Of a stretch of DNA of 64,000 nucleotides, positions 1-10,060 are shown piece by piece. Numbering within the stretch: position 1 is the first letter of the stretch; the number at the start of each line of letters is the position of its first letter. The notes below the pieces were generated by a model. The model saw only the letters and a list, made by a program, of their open reading frames with translations. It was not told the origin of the DNA and made no database searches. Made by a program: the position numbers and the translations under genes. This stretch comes from a virus: positions 93,937 through 157,936 of the IMG/VR virus record IMGVR_UViG_3300017971_000008. One strand, 5' to 3'.

Positions 1-1
1 G

Positions 2-76
2 GAGGTTGCTGTTGACGAGCCCGAGGAGTCCGAAGAGAGGCCTCCTGGCAGAAGGATGATAATAGACGATGCCTGA
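2..76 (+). CDS. C-terminal end of an upstream gene (partial)
   Basis: This is an open frame from the left edge that stops at 74-76, giving 24 visible residues. They are acidic and proline-containing (EVAVDEPEESEERPPGRR...). The stop overlaps the start of the next gene by 8 nt, the tight packing seen through the rest of the tail operon. In many contractile phages the gene just before the tape measure is a tail assembly chaperone, but nothing visible here identifies the product. Confidence 0.5.
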   Translation, partial: EVAVDEPEESEERPPGRRMIIDDA

Positions 77-2465
77 TGCCAGTTCATACATCCTGTCATT
101 CGATTTCACCGATCTTATAACGGAGATTGGGGATGTCACTGGAGCCTATACTGATTTCGGAAAGACAATCCGTGAATCTGTTGACGGGGTGAAGACCGAC
201 ATCGAGTCCTTGAAGGGTCAGTTGGAGGGGGTTCAGGATACGACTCTGCAAACCTCCATGATTATCGGCAACATGTACGAGTCTCAGCATATCGGGATGG
301 TTGGGGTCTTGGCCGATTTGGACAAGTTTTCTGAGAAATCCAAGGAGATAGCTGCGAATTTTGAGAAGATTTCCGGGATTGACCTCAGCTCTTTGAAAGA
401 TCTTGGTGCCGCTGGAACCGGCAAGGACACCATTGCCGGTCGTATAGGGGATATTGATCCTGGTGCCGCTGCTGCACTTCGGGAGCAGGCTACTGAAGGT
501 ATTTCGGATGAAGCGGCACAAGCTGCACTGGACAAGGCCAAGGAAGCCGTATCAACGGCTAAGAAGGCTCTCGGGGAGGTAGAGAAGTCCGAAGAGAAGA
601 TACAAGGAACCATCAAGCGAACAGTTGCCTATGTAAGGAAGGAGATAGAAGAGGGTAAGAAGTCCATGGTAGGCACTCTAAAAGGCGCGATACCTGGCGG
701 TGTCGGTGCTGGTGGCATCCTTACAGGGCTGGTAGCTATGATGGCTCTTGGGGTCGGGGAGGAGGCTCGTAAGGCCGCTGAACGCGGTGAGATGATCAAC
801 GTCTTCGAGGGACTGTCGGGTGAAGGGTTTATGAAGGCTGGGCGCAGGGCCGGGAAGGTATTTGCCGACTTTGCGGAAAATGCTCAGAGGCAACTTGGTA
901 TAGGTAGAAAAGAAGTTCAGACCATGGCCAAGGAATTTGTGGATGCCGGTTATACCGGTGAGCAGATGCTGAAGTCCTACGGTCAGACTTTTGATGAGGT
1001 AGGGACGGTCAACATCCCGACAGCTACACTCGCGTTGGATAAGTATTTCAACATGGCTGCTGGAACCAGTGCCAAGAAAGTTAATGACCTGGTGGCTCAG
1101 TATGGTGACTCGCTTGGGGAAGCGGCCAGGAAGCAGATCGTTATCGGAATGGCGGCTCAACAGTCCGGGATGGGGATCAGCAAGTTCATTGACAGTGTGT
1201 ACGCCGGGAGCCAGTCCCTGGTTCAATACGGGATTGATGTGGAGGATGTTGCGGCTTCCATGGGGGCCTTGCAGAAGCACTATGAAGCCATGGGGCTCGA
1301 TAAGCAGTATGCGGGAGAGTTGGCCGCACGAGGAGTTAAAGGTGTGGCGGCAGGTATTGGTGGTGCTGGTGAGGGGATGAAGGCCGTTTTGGCCAGAGAG
1401 ATGTACGGTGGTCAGGGTAAAGATTATTTTGAGATAATCCAGGAGTTTGAAGAAGGTTTCAGAAATATAGCCAAGGGCGACAAGGACGTATTCGACAAGA
1501 TGGTGCGCTCTCTGGGTACCGTTATGGATCAGATGGTTGGTCCCGAAGCCTCTAAGCGGTTCGCATGGCTGCGGAAGATGGGGTTCAGTTCTGATGCCGC
1601 ATCCAGTGCCATTGCGATGGTTGAGAAGCAGTTGCAGGGAAAGCCTTTGGAGAAGGCTTCAAAAGAGCAGATAGCCGCGTTCAAGAAAGCGTTTGCCATG
1701 GAAGGCACTCAGCTCTCAGCTCTCCAGCAGGCGCAAAACAAGCTGATAGATGGGATGGCAAATATTGGTAAGGGGATCATGAAGATCCTGGCCGGTATTT
1801 TTGGAACATTGCTTATGGGATTGAAGGCTATACCTGCGTTTATTGCAGGTGTGATGGACCCTACTAATCGGGACAAGATTTTTGCGAATATTTCTAAAAA
1901 TATGGAAGGGCAATGGAATTTTTTGGCTGGTGGGCTTCAGGATGTAGGGAAGGGCTTTAAGGATATTGGTGAGGCGGGAAAAGCTTCAGAGATGGAGAAG
2001 ATGCTAGGAGTCCTCAAGAAGGCGTGGACCGCGGATTTGACCGAAGGTGCCCCGTCTTTGACAGATCGTGCTCTTGGTGCTGCTCAACCTATTTCTGATT
2101 TTGCTACCAAAGATGTTTTTGATTACCCGGCAGCTTTTACAAATGCTCTAATTTCTGGCCGTGCTTTTCAGGATGAATTACAGACGATCAGGGACGGCCA
2201 ACGTGACCGGGACCTAGCTTTTAAGGAGCGTCTTGACAGTATAGTTAATTGGATAAAGCAGGACGTTCTTTTAGTTGATCAACCAGATAAACGCACCATT
2301 AGCGAAGGTCCTCTTGGGCCTACAAAACCGCGTCAACCGGCTACGCCTCCTACAGGGGCTGCTGCTCCCGGTGTTCCCGGCGCTCCTCGGGTGGTACTTG
2401 TTAAAGGGGAAATCCCAGGTGACAAGTTAAAGCAATCGATTAACTCCCGGCCAGAGGTGAAATAG
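69..2465 (+). CDS. Tape-measure-type tail protein, copy 1
   Basis: This 798-residue protein is rich in Ala, Gly and Lys with long helical stretches. A Gly/Ala hydrophobic segment lies near residues 205-232 and a second near 572-600, a pattern typical of tape measure proteins that fix tail length and are ejected into the envelope. The central region (about residues 290-520) aligns by eye with the next gene: both have AGGTSA/AAGTSAKK-type, YG(I/F)D(V/I)(E/D)(D/E)V-type and EEGF.(N/K)IAKG motifs. The pair are therefore paralogues. The ATG is preceded by AGAAGG. The C-terminus is a Pro/Ala linker followed by a short basic tail. The role is inferred from composition, position before the hub genes, and paralogy. 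No enzymatic domain is visible. Confidence 0.7.
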   Translation: MPDASSYILSFDFTDLITEIGDVTGAYTDFGKTIRESVDGVKTDIESLKGQLEGVQDTTLQTSMIIGNMYESQHIGMVGVLADLDKFSEKSKEIAANFEKISGIDLSSLKDLGAAGTGKDTIAGRIGDIDPGAAAALREQATEGISDEAAQAALDKAKEAVSTAKKALGEVEKSEEKIQGTIKRTVAYVRKEIEEGKKSMVGTLKGAIPGGVGAGGILTGLVAMMALGVGEEARKAAERGEMINVFEGLSGEGFMKAGRRAGKVFADFAENAQRQLGIGRKEVQTMAKEFVDAGYTGEQMLKSYGQTFDEVGTVNIPTATLALDKYFNMAAGTSAKKVNDLVAQYGDSLGEAARKQIVIGMAAQQSGMGISKFIDSVYAGSQSLVQYGIDVEDVAASMGALQKHYEAMGLDKQYAGELAARGVKGVAAGIGGAGEGMKAVLAREMYGGQGKDYFEIIQEFEEGFRNIAKGDKDVFDKMVRSLGTVMDQMVGPEASKRFAWLRKMGFSSDAASSAIAMVEKQLQGKPLEKASKEQIAAFKKAFAMEGTQLSALQQAQNKLIDGMANIGKGIMKILAGIFGTLLMGLKAIPAFIAGVMDPTNRDKIFANISKNMEGQWNFLAGGLQDVGKGFKDIGEAGKASEMEKMLGVLKKAWTADLTEGAPSLTDRALGAAQPISDFATKDVFDYPAAFTNALISGRAFQDELQTIRDGQRDRDLAFKERLDSIVNWIKQDVLLVDQPDKRTISEGPLGPTKPRQPATPPTGAAAPGVPGAPRVVLVKGEIPGDKLKQSINSRPEVK

Positions 2466-2468
2466 CGC

Positions 2469-5372
2469 ATGCTCGTTGATCTAAGACAGATTGAGGATGT
2501 TCAACGAAAGTTTACCGAACTTGGTCAAGCTATTTCCGAGATGACTGACAGAAGTGACGATCTGTTTCAGGAGACTCTTGGATCTTTTGAAGAGTACAAG
2601 GAAGTCGTTCTGACTTTTGTTTCTGGCGGTACTTTGGAGTCCTTGAAAGGGACAGCGGATGAGGTGGACCGCCAGCAGTTTGGGTTGGCTGGCGTTTATT
2701 CTGAGTTGTCTTCCGGCTCGAAGGAAGCATTTCGGGATTTTTCTGAAACCATGCAGGAGGGCCAGAAATGGTTCGATGGTGTGGGTGACGTAAGCAAAAA
2801 GGTTTCTAAGTCTGCGGCCAAACTTGAAGTATCGAAAGCAGGTAAGCAGGCCAAGATGGAATCCCGCGGAGAGGTAGCTAAAGGGAAGCCTAAAGAAGCC
2901 GGGAAGGACTCTTTGGCGACTCAGGAGATGAAAAGCCTCAAGTCCCAGGTTGGTGGAATGCTGACCAGGTTGAAGCTTCCGGTACCTGGTAAGATTCTTG
3001 CCGGTAGCCTGGTTTGGATGGCCTTCGGGTTTCAGAGGGAGGATCGTCTACGCGCTCAGGCTGGGGAGGTCATAAACACAGTCGTTACGATGTACGATGG
3101 TGGCGTCAAGAGAATGGTCAACCAGGCCACTGAGTATATTGCTGGGTTACAGGAGAAGCTCCAACTTTCATATGGGATTGCTCGAAGTGAGACTCAAGGA
3201 GTTCTTAAAGCTTTTGCTGAAGGTGGGTTATCCGCGGAATCCGCTATCGACAAAGTAGACAAGTCTCTCGGTATGGTGGGTGAGTCCAATGTGGCGTTCG
3301 CTCTTGCTATTGACAAGATGCAGGAGCTGGCTGGGGGTACTTCTGCCCAGCGAATGGTTTCCTATATGGCGGACTACGGGAAGACGCTTGAGGAGGCGCG
3401 GGAGACCACAGGACAGCTTATAGCGGCTGGTAGAGAAAGCGGAATAGGTACTATGCAGTTTGTGAAGAATATTGAGACTGCTGCCGGTACGCTGAAACAA
3501 TTCGGGTTCGATATTGATGAAGTGATAGATCTTTCCAGGAACCTCCAGGGGATGTTTGAGAAGATGGGTGTTCCGAAACAGTTTGCCGGTCGGCAGGCGG
3601 CTCTCGGGTTGATGCAGATGGCATCCAGTATCGCAGGTATGTCAAACGAGTGGAAGATGATGGTGTCGGAGAAGATGTACTCCAAGGAGGGTCTTAAAGG
3701 TATCGAGGCCATCCAGAAGATGGAGGAGGGTTTTGTTAAGATCGCCAAGGGGCAGAATAAGGACGAGTGGTTCGAGGTTATAAAATCTCTTCGGGAGATA
3801 GCCATGACTGCGGCCCAGGGGGATGAGACTCTAGCCAAGCATATTCTCAGAAAAGGTCTCGGCATTCCGGTAGAAGGTGTGAACGCTATAGTAAAGATCG
3901 GGGAGTCCCTTGAGTCCGGTTCGTTCAAGCAGGCTGGAGATCTCTTGAAGAACCATATGAGCACTCTTCAAAATTCGTTTCTTACCGAACGCCAACGTAC
4001 CTCAAAATGGCAGCTCCATATGAATGAGTGGATGGACACCGTTGCGAAGCTCGGTCAGGGGATGCTTTCGGTGACTGTGAATATTTTAGCTACTTTGGTT
4101 GCGTTGACTCGGGCGCTTCCTCAGATGCTTATCAACTGGTGGAACGAAGATAAGGCTGCAAATTACAGGATTGCCGATACCATCAAAGGCTTCACAGACG
4201 GTATGTCTGACAGCATGTCGAACATCGGGCGCGACCTTTTGGACTTGGCCTCAAAGGGCAAGGAAATGGGGATGGATGTTCTTGGGCCTGCTGCTCGGAA
4301 TCTTGTAAAAGCTTCCAGTTTTGATCCGATGTCCACCGGTCCTGGGCCGTCTGCTCGTGGTCTTGGCGGGACGGAGCGAGGTAACATCCAACGTCAGTTT
4401 GAGACGCCTACGGGGACTACGCAGGTTCGGGTGGTTACGGTACCTGTACAGGTTGGCGGTGAGGGTGGAGCCTATGAAGTTCCTGTTGCTGAGATGTACG
4501 CTGGCGGTGAGGGTGGCGACGTTCGGCTCTCCGGGGAGACCGAGCAATGGGTTGGGGGCCAGCTGTCTTTTGTCACTACTGAAGTTGATCAGATGGGTAA
4601 TATCGGCATCAGTCTTCAGGGTAACTGCCCTTCTTGCGGGTTGATTTACGGTGATGTTTCGATGACCACGGAAGGTGTTCAGGGAAGTTCAGTGTTCAGT
4701 ACGCAGGATGAGGAGACTCTGGCCAGAATGTTGCGGAGTGAGATGGGAACAGATGCGTTCGTGGGCGCACGAAAGACTGAAGCTGTAGGTATCGCGCATA
4801 CCGTACTTAACAGAATGAAGTCAGGCCGAAAGAAATACGCAGGGAAGTCTCTTCATGATGTTGTGACCGGAGGTCATGGTTACGGAGAGCAGGTGGGTAG
4901 TTACAGACCTTATGCCACGGCAAGAAAAGCGACACCGGCAACCAGGAAACTGGCAAGGGAGATCTTATCTGGCCGTCATGCTGATCCGACAGGCGGGGCG
5001 ACTCAATTTTATCATTCTACTGGTGGTAAGGGTTATGGCAAGAAGGGTAGTGCGCCGAGTGAGCGCACGGTTATGCCGAAGTTCACCAGGGAGAGCGCCA
5101 ACACCTTTAATATAAACAATGCGTCCTTTTGGGGCTCTACCAGAAGCACTACTCAGAGGGCTGAGAACGCAGATGCCTGGAGAAAAAAGGAACACGAAAA
5201 GTATGCTGCTCGTAGAGGGTTCGATCCAAAAAGCCAGTTAAAAACTTATGAGCCCGGTGGTGGTTTGGATTTTGGCGTGGCGCAACAGCAGCCGCCACCA
5301 ATGTTAGCCCGTCCTTCAGAAGGTCCTGAATCAGGACTTGACTGGCTGACTGGTGGGGAGGTTACAGGATGA
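2469..5372 (+). CDS. Tape-measure-type tail protein, copy 2, with SleB-like cell wall hydrolase domain
   Basis: This 967-residue protein has an N-terminal two-thirds paralogous to the preceding protein, with hydrophobic segments near residues 175-190 and 530-560. Around residues 745-890 it carries a domain resembling the SleB/CwlJ cell wall hydrolase family (Hydrolase_2). The visible features are ETLARMLRSEMG with the expected catalytic-type Glu, AVGIAHTVLNRM, and DPTGGATQFYHS near its end. Tape measure proteins of phages with Gram-negative or thick-walled hosts often carry murein hydrolases that open the wall during DNA entry, and that is the likely job here. A CPSC segment near residue 720 may bind metal. 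The gene follows copy 1 after 3 nt and overlaps the next gene by 4 nt. Confidence 0.75.
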   Translation: MLVDLRQIEDVQRKFTELGQAISEMTDRSDDLFQETLGSFEEYKEVVLTFVSGGTLESLKGTADEVDRQQFGLAGVYSELSSGSKEAFRDFSETMQEGQKWFDGVGDVSKKVSKSAAKLEVSKAGKQAKMESRGEVAKGKPKEAGKDSLATQEMKSLKSQVGGMLTRLKLPVPGKILAGSLVWMAFGFQREDRLRAQAGEVINTVVTMYDGGVKRMVNQATEYIAGLQEKLQLSYGIARSETQGVLKAFAEGGLSAESAIDKVDKSLGMVGESNVAFALAIDKMQELAGGTSAQRMVSYMADYGKTLEEARETTGQLIAAGRESGIGTMQFVKNIETAAGTLKQFGFDIDEVIDLSRNLQGMFEKMGVPKQFAGRQAALGLMQMASSIAGMSNEWKMMVSEKMYSKEGLKGIEAIQKMEEGFVKIAKGQNKDEWFEVIKSLREIAMTAAQGDETLAKHILRKGLGIPVEGVNAIVKIGESLESGSFKQAGDLLKNHMSTLQNSFLTERQRTSKWQLHMNEWMDTVAKLGQGMLSVTVNILATLVALTRALPQMLINWWNEDKAANYRIADTIKGFTDGMSDSMSNIGRDLLDLASKGKEMGMDVLGPAARNLVKASSFDPMSTGPGPSARGLGGTERGNIQRQFETPTGTTQVRVVTVPVQVGGEGGAYEVPVAEMYAGGEGGDVRLSGETEQWVGGQLSFVTTEVDQMGNIGISLQGNCPSCGLIYGDVSMTTEGVQGSSVFSTQDEETLARMLRSEMGTDAFVGARKTEAVGIAHTVLNRMKSGRKKYAGKSLHDVVTGGHGYGEQVGSYRPYATARKATPATRKLAREILSGRHADPTGGATQFYHSTGGKGYGKKGSAPSERTVMPKFTRESANTFNINNASFWGSTRSTTQRAENADAWRKKEHEKYAARRGFDPKSQLKTYEPGGGLDFGVAQQQPPPMLARPSEGPESGLDWLTGGEVTG

Positions 5373-6160
5373 CAGATGTATCAAGACTTTATAACGCTTC
5401 GTCGAGTATACCGGATTACGCGGAGTATTTTGACAGGGCTCTTTCACCTTTTGAATCCATTGGATTGCGGGTACCGTTCTATCTGACCTCCTCGTTGAGG
5501 AAGAGTCAGAAGCAGAAGGGAGTCTCCCTGGCGGTTAATCCTAATAACGTGTCTTTCAGGTCCACGAAGAGGATCACCAAGAAGGATACCCAGGGCGGTA
5601 GTGTTTTTGTTCATTGGACGAATCGTCTGGGTCGGAACAACGACATTCTTCAGATCGAGTTCACAGGTCAGACCGGAAACCTGAATCTGAGACGCGGTGG
5701 TTACAAGAAGGGCAATCCTATAAACGAGTTGGCCGGTAGGATCTACAAGGGGGTGGATTGGTTGAAGGAGAAACAGGCCGAGGCGGAAGCCGGTGGTTTG
5801 GCAGTCGGTATCGAGCAGGCTGGTTCTGCTAAGAAGATGGCCGGTGCGTACAAGCTGGCCAATTTTCACAATCTGCATTCGTTGACCAGAGAGCCTGTGA
5901 GAGACCCTTTGAGTGGGGCGCCTGTGTACTACTATATTGTGTACAGCTCTCCTTTGTTCGGGAATACGATGGTGACTTTCATCGGCCACTTTGACCGGCC
6001 ACTTGAGTTCACGGATTCCGCGGACCCTTCGCCGTTCAATGCTCAGTACTCTTTCGGGTTCACTGCTCAGAATTCATATCCCAGTTTTGATCTGCTGTAT
6101 CCGGTTATTCTGGCAAATTTAGGGCGCGAGTTTATGAATGACTTGGAGGATGATCGATGA
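5369..6160 (+). CDS. Tail/baseplate protein between tape measure and hub
   Basis: This 263-residue protein lies in the tape measure to hub interval, overlapping both neighbours by 4 nt. It has a basic segment (SLRKSQKQKG) followed by NPNNVSF and a beta-rich region with EFTGQTGNLNL. That layout is reminiscent of tail-tube-initiator or XkdP-like proteins that join the tube to the hub. No signal peptide or membrane segment is present. The family is not firmly recognised and the call rests mainly on gene order. Confidence 0.5.
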   Translation: MTDVSRLYNASSSIPDYAEYFDRALSPFESIGLRVPFYLTSSLRKSQKQKGVSLAVNPNNVSFRSTKRITKKDTQGGSVFVHWTNRLGRNNDILQIEFTGQTGNLNLRRGGYKKGNPINELAGRIYKGVDWLKEKQAEAEAGGLAVGIEQAGSAKKMAGAYKLANFHNLHSLTREPVRDPLSGAPVYYYIVYSSPLFGNTMVTFIGHFDRPLEFTDSADPSPFNAQYSFGFTAQNSYPSFDLLYPVILANLGREFMNDLEDDR

Positions 6161-8712
6161 CGGAGAGGAGTCCACTCGGTTCCCAGTACCTCGAAGAAGA
6201 TGTACTTTCTAGTGGTACTATTTACCGGCCAGCTTTCCCGGCATACCGTGTGTTCATTTACGGCCAGGAAGTGACGGACGATGTTACGGCAGTTCGGGTG
6301 AATCAGTCTGGCGGTAGTGCTGAGAGGACCGCAGGTTCGTGTACGATTACGATGAACAACCATGATGACCGTTATGTCATCACGCATGAGGATATGTATG
6401 AGATTGGTAAGATTGCCAGGGCGTTGAATCCGAATCAGGACGGGGAGCTGCTTGCCGATGAGTATGATTCTTTGAACGAGTTTCAGTATCTAAATAAGGA
6501 CATGTTCGCAACACTCGCGTCTGATCCTGCGCTGGGTATTCCGGGCACTGGAGTTTACTCCGAGGATGAGGAGCTGTTGAAAAGGTTGCGGGACTACAAA
6601 GAGGAGCAGCATACCAAGTTTGCTTTTGCTTATGATGCTCAGACTCCATGGAACGAGATTAAAAAAGCGGTTTTAGCGGACAAGCTTTCTTATGTTAGTA
6701 AAGTCAACAAAACCAGAGATGAGAGTGTTCTGAACCAGCAGGAGCAGCGGGATATCCACGATTACCAGTACCAGGAAGGTGCCTGTATCTTTCACTCGAA
6801 CGATCCTGTCAGGGTTGCTTTTAGAGATCCTTATGATTCCAGAATTTGGTACTGGATGTTTGCCGGGTTTGTGGATAGTTGTACCGAAGACGAGGATGTC
6901 AACAGGGATTCAAATATCACTATAACCTGTACCGATGTATCCAAGATGGCGCGATACGCACTCATACAGCTAAGTACGGGTTTCATGGACCCGAATCTTG
7001 CCGATTCGGTTAGGCAGTCCCTTGCCAATGTGGCGTCTACCGGATACGTTCCGTTTCAATCAATTTTTCAGGGTTTTGATATTTTTGAGGTGCTTGAGAC
7101 CATATTTTTTGGTTCAGCGTCCACTCGCAAGGCCATTACTGAGACCAATTTGGCGCAGATTTCCTCGATGAATCTGGAGGATATGCGGAATTATATGATT
7201 GAGGTAATGGACAAGACCGAGGCTGAAGTTGATGCAGTGATGGAGACGGACTCTTCTTTGAACTTTGAGTTGTTCCCGACTCTTACGGATGCCTCGTACA
7301 AGACAGTTACAACTATGATTCAGGAGTTCAAGCAGGCCTCGAAACAAGTTGTTCTGGATCGGGTTGACCAATTGGGACTCCCTGCGGTTACCAGTCCGCG
7401 GAATGTTGCGTTCAAGCGCAAGGATCAGAAGATTGGTCTGCATTATTATTATTTCCAGTATGACGATGTTGAGGCTGAATCTCGTGAGAAAATTAGAGGA
7501 GAGGGTATTCGTGATCTGAATCAGTGGAATGAGATACTGCATCATCGGGTAAAGCAAGATGACCTAGACACGATGCTTGCTCTTTATGGGGATATCGCAG
7601 AGGACGTGCTTGAACAGATCAAGACGAGCCCTGCGCTTGTGAAAACGGACAGCATAATTACCATGATCGGAACGGATATCATGAACTTTCCGGTCGGTGG
7701 TGGGCGCGTGTTTTTCCTTACCCCAGCGACATTGAACACTAATTTGGGGGATGTATTCGAGCGTGGTTTTGGTGATCTTAGTTCGATGCACAGCCATTTC
7801 AAAGATAGGCTGACCTACATCTACGACATGGCAGAGCGCCTGGATTTCAGGTTTTACGCTACGCCTAGAGGTGACCTTGTGTTTGAGATGCCGTTTTATG
7901 ATTTCAATCCTCGTGACTTTACTGGGGAGAAGTACGGGATCGCACCACATAGCGACGTAGACCAGACAACCCTTCCCGCATACAACGATTTGTTCAACAA
8001 AGCGTATGACGGAGCCTACGATGTTGAGGAGGTCAAGAAGTTAACCAGTGTGGTTTTTGAGACTGCTGTGAAGGACGCGGATCTCATGATCAGAGACTGG
8101 GACCAGGAAGCTGAGTTTGATTGGGGGCGTGCTTTCACTATTGAAGAACACGAGCAGCTTGGCTTCAGCAACACGTCTACCGACGAGGGGGTCGTGACTG
8201 TCTATCGGGCCAAGGGTAATTTCTTCAAGAATTTGCCCAATCCGTTCGAGCCCAAATTCCAAATTGTAACTGCTCCTGAGCTTATACCTACTTTGGGCGG
8301 TCGTCCCTATGATGGAGGGACTGCCGGGTTTTTGGAGGGGGACGCCGCGGCTGAAGTTTTTGCTGCGGTACAGCTTAATCGGTTGAACGCCGAAGCCAGA
8401 AACATAGGTGTCCCTATTGTGGCTAATTTCGGGCTTATGACTAATCGTCCTCTCTTTTGGAGGGCGAAGAACTACAATGCCAATATAGTGAGTATGCAGC
8501 ACAGCATTGTGTGGAACTCCAGTCTGGACACGACCGTGAATTTGAACCAAGTGCGTGGGTGGTCCGGTGAATATGATAGTGATGGCCAGCCGGTGTACAA
8601 ACATTTTGGCGGTGATCGGGCTTTTAATTTAGCTAATATTTTGAAGACAGAAAAGGGTGAGGGGCAGAAATACCGAAAAGAACCCGGTAAAGAACAGGCT
8701 CCGAAGAGATAA
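6157..8712 (+). CDS. Putative baseplate hub protein (gp27/gpD-like)
   Basis: This 851-residue protein has an N-terminus (FIYGQEVTDDV...AGSCTITMNNHDDR) resembling the first beta domain of phage late-control/hub proteins, which measures orientation-dependent insertion into the tail tube. A later segment (about residues 545-590, IYDMAERLDFRFYATPRGD) looks like the conserved hub element in which a short polypeptide describes a local frame. The position before a spike-like gene matches the hub-spike order of T4 gp27-gp5 and Mu/P2-like tails. It is longer than the typical 350-450 aa hub, and the middle region (about 150-480) is unexplained. The function is inferred from gene order and these motifs. 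Confidence 0.55.
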   Translation: MTERSPLGSQYLEEDVLSSGTIYRPAFPAYRVFIYGQEVTDDVTAVRVNQSGGSAERTAGSCTITMNNHDDRYVITHEDMYEIGKIARALNPNQDGELLADEYDSLNEFQYLNKDMFATLASDPALGIPGTGVYSEDEELLKRLRDYKEEQHTKFAFAYDAQTPWNEIKKAVLADKLSYVSKVNKTRDESVLNQQEQRDIHDYQYQEGACIFHSNDPVRVAFRDPYDSRIWYWMFAGFVDSCTEDEDVNRDSNITITCTDVSKMARYALIQLSTGFMDPNLADSVRQSLANVASTGYVPFQSIFQGFDIFEVLETIFFGSASTRKAITETNLAQISSMNLEDMRNYMIEVMDKTEAEVDAVMETDSSLNFELFPTLTDASYKTVTTMIQEFKQASKQVVLDRVDQLGLPAVTSPRNVAFKRKDQKIGLHYYYFQYDDVEAESREKIRGEGIRDLNQWNEILHHRVKQDDLDTMLALYGDIAEDVLEQIKTSPALVKTDSIITMIGTDIMNFPVGGGRVFFLTPATLNTNLGDVFERGFGDLSSMHSHFKDRLTYIYDMAERLDFRFYATPRGDLVFEMPFYDFNPRDFTGEKYGIAPHSDVDQTTLPAYNDLFNKAYDGAYDVEEVKKLTSVVFETAVKDADLMIRDWDQEAEFDWGRAFTIEEHEQLGFSNTSTDEGVVTVYRAKGNFFKNLPNPFEPKFQIVTAPELIPTLGGRPYDGGTAGFLEGDAAAEVFAAVQLNRLNAEARNIGVPIVANFGLMTNRPLFWRAKNYNANIVSMQHSIVWNSSLDTTVNLNQVRGWSGEYDSDGQPVYKHFGGDRAFNLANILKTEKGEGQKYRKEPGKEQAPKR

Positions 8713-8714
8713 CT

Positions 8715-10010
8715 ATGGGTGGTCGTATTATAAAAGCCAATGCAAACTCCTTCAACGAAAGGCAGGAGAAGGAGGATGATTTCCTCAACCGCGTCCATCG
8801 TGCGGTGGTGACGGATGTTTTTGTTAATGAAGGTACGGCGAATGTTCTTTTCGAGCGTTTGCCTTACAACAGGAAAGTTACCTGGCCGCTGGTGGGTCTT
8901 TCAGTCCCTTCTTCTGCTGTAGGTTCTGATGTTAGCGCCACCCAATCTTCCTGGGGCCGCTACGTTCCTCAGAAGGGCGATATTATGCTTATCGCTTTCG
9001 GGAATGACGGGATCGCCTACGCCATTGGCTATCACGATATTGCTTATGGGAAGATGGATCAGCTGGACGAGGAGTATGAGTCTCGTGGAGGTATTGGCTG
9101 GGGTGATTCTTCCGGGCGCCCTACACTTAAACCCGGTGATTGGGATTTTAAGTCTTCCAGGAACTCGAAACTATATTTGGGCGCCCTTGCGAAGCTGTCC
9201 AGCGGCCCTCACAGCGTTGTTCTGGACAAACCCAATGGAAACATCACGATTGCCTCTACCCTCCTTCACGGACGCTACGGGGAGGCCTCAGAGCTGCGGA
9301 GAGGTGGTGCTCGACGCAGGAAGCTGGCTTCTGATACCAGCGAGACCGAGATTTACAGTGCCCGTGGTCCCACGAGTGTGGCTCAAGAGGTCAATGATTC
9401 TGTTAAGTTTGGAACAGGTATTCCAGGTGGAACGGAGATAGCTCGGGAGGCCCTTGGAGATGTGATTGATGAAGCCTTAGTTATGCCCATGCAGGGAGAA
9501 GCCGGTCAGTACGTCAGGAAGCTCCTCCAGCTCAAGGATCTGGCCGGAGCCTTGGATGTGTACCTAGAGAAGATAGACACGGCTGGGAACGCCGTGACAG
9601 AGGCTCAGACGGCAACCTTATTTTCCTGGGACACTCCTTTAGCGGCCTGGGAGGTGTCGAACCTCAGTACCAAGATTGAGTCCTCCACCTCCTGGGAGGT
9701 GTCCGCAGCCACTGTGAGCCTGTCGGCTACCGGTACAATGGACTTGGAAGCTACCGGGAATCTCTCTCTTTCGTCTGATGTCCAGGCCACACTGGATGCG
9801 GTGTTGGTGAAGTTGGGAGAGGCTGCCGCAGAACCTGTGGTGAAGGGTCAGACTTTTCTAGCTGCTTTACAGGTACTTCTTACTCAGATGTTGCTTGACT
9901 GGACTCTTTTGGCAGGCAGCATTGGTATTGGTACCAACTCGATGGCTGCAATACCTGTTTTTCTCGGTCAGCTTGAAACTTTCAAGTCGGTGAAGGTGAA
10001 AACGGAATGA
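8715..10010 (+). CDS. Putative baseplate spike protein (gp5/gpV-like, OB-fold N-terminus)
   Basis: This 431-residue protein has an N-terminal region (about 25-115) with the look of the gp5/gpV OB-fold: HRAVVTDVFVNEGTANV, then WPL, then a YVPQKGDIMLIAFGNDG strand pair. The C-terminal half holds short repeated beta motifs (VSNLSTKIESSTSWEVS, ATVSLSATGTMDLEATG, NLSLSS) of the kind that form the triple-stranded beta-helix of membrane-piercing spikes. The PAAR-like tip is not obvious. The gene follows the hub gene after 2 nt, as expected for a hub-spike pair. Fifty non-coding nt follow before the next gene. Confidence 0.6.
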   Translation: MGGRIIKANANSFNERQEKEDDFLNRVHRAVVTDVFVNEGTANVLFERLPYNRKVTWPLVGLSVPSSAVGSDVSATQSSWGRYVPQKGDIMLIAFGNDGIAYAIGYHDIAYGKMDQLDEEYESRGGIGWGDSSGRPTLKPGDWDFKSSRNSKLYLGALAKLSSGPHSVVLDKPNGNITIASTLLHGRYGEASELRRGGARRRKLASDTSETEIYSARGPTSVAQEVNDSVKFGTGIPGGTEIAREALGDVIDEALVMPMQGEAGQYVRKLLQLKDLAGALDVYLEKIDTAGNAVTEAQTATLFSWDTPLAAWEVSNLSTKIESSTSWEVSAATVSLSATGTMDLEATGNLSLSSDVQATLDAVLVKLGEAAAEPVVKGQTFLAALQVLLTQMLLDWTLLAGSIGIGTNSMAAIPVFLGQLETFKSVKVKTE

Positions 10011-10060
10011 ACTTTAGAGGACACAGAGAGTGCATGGTATCCTGTGGCAGGAGGTTTTAG

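Noticed and set aside
1069-1380. Plus-strand frame of 103 codons inside the first tape measure gene
   Set aside because: It is out of frame within a long, well-supported gene, with no ribosome site.
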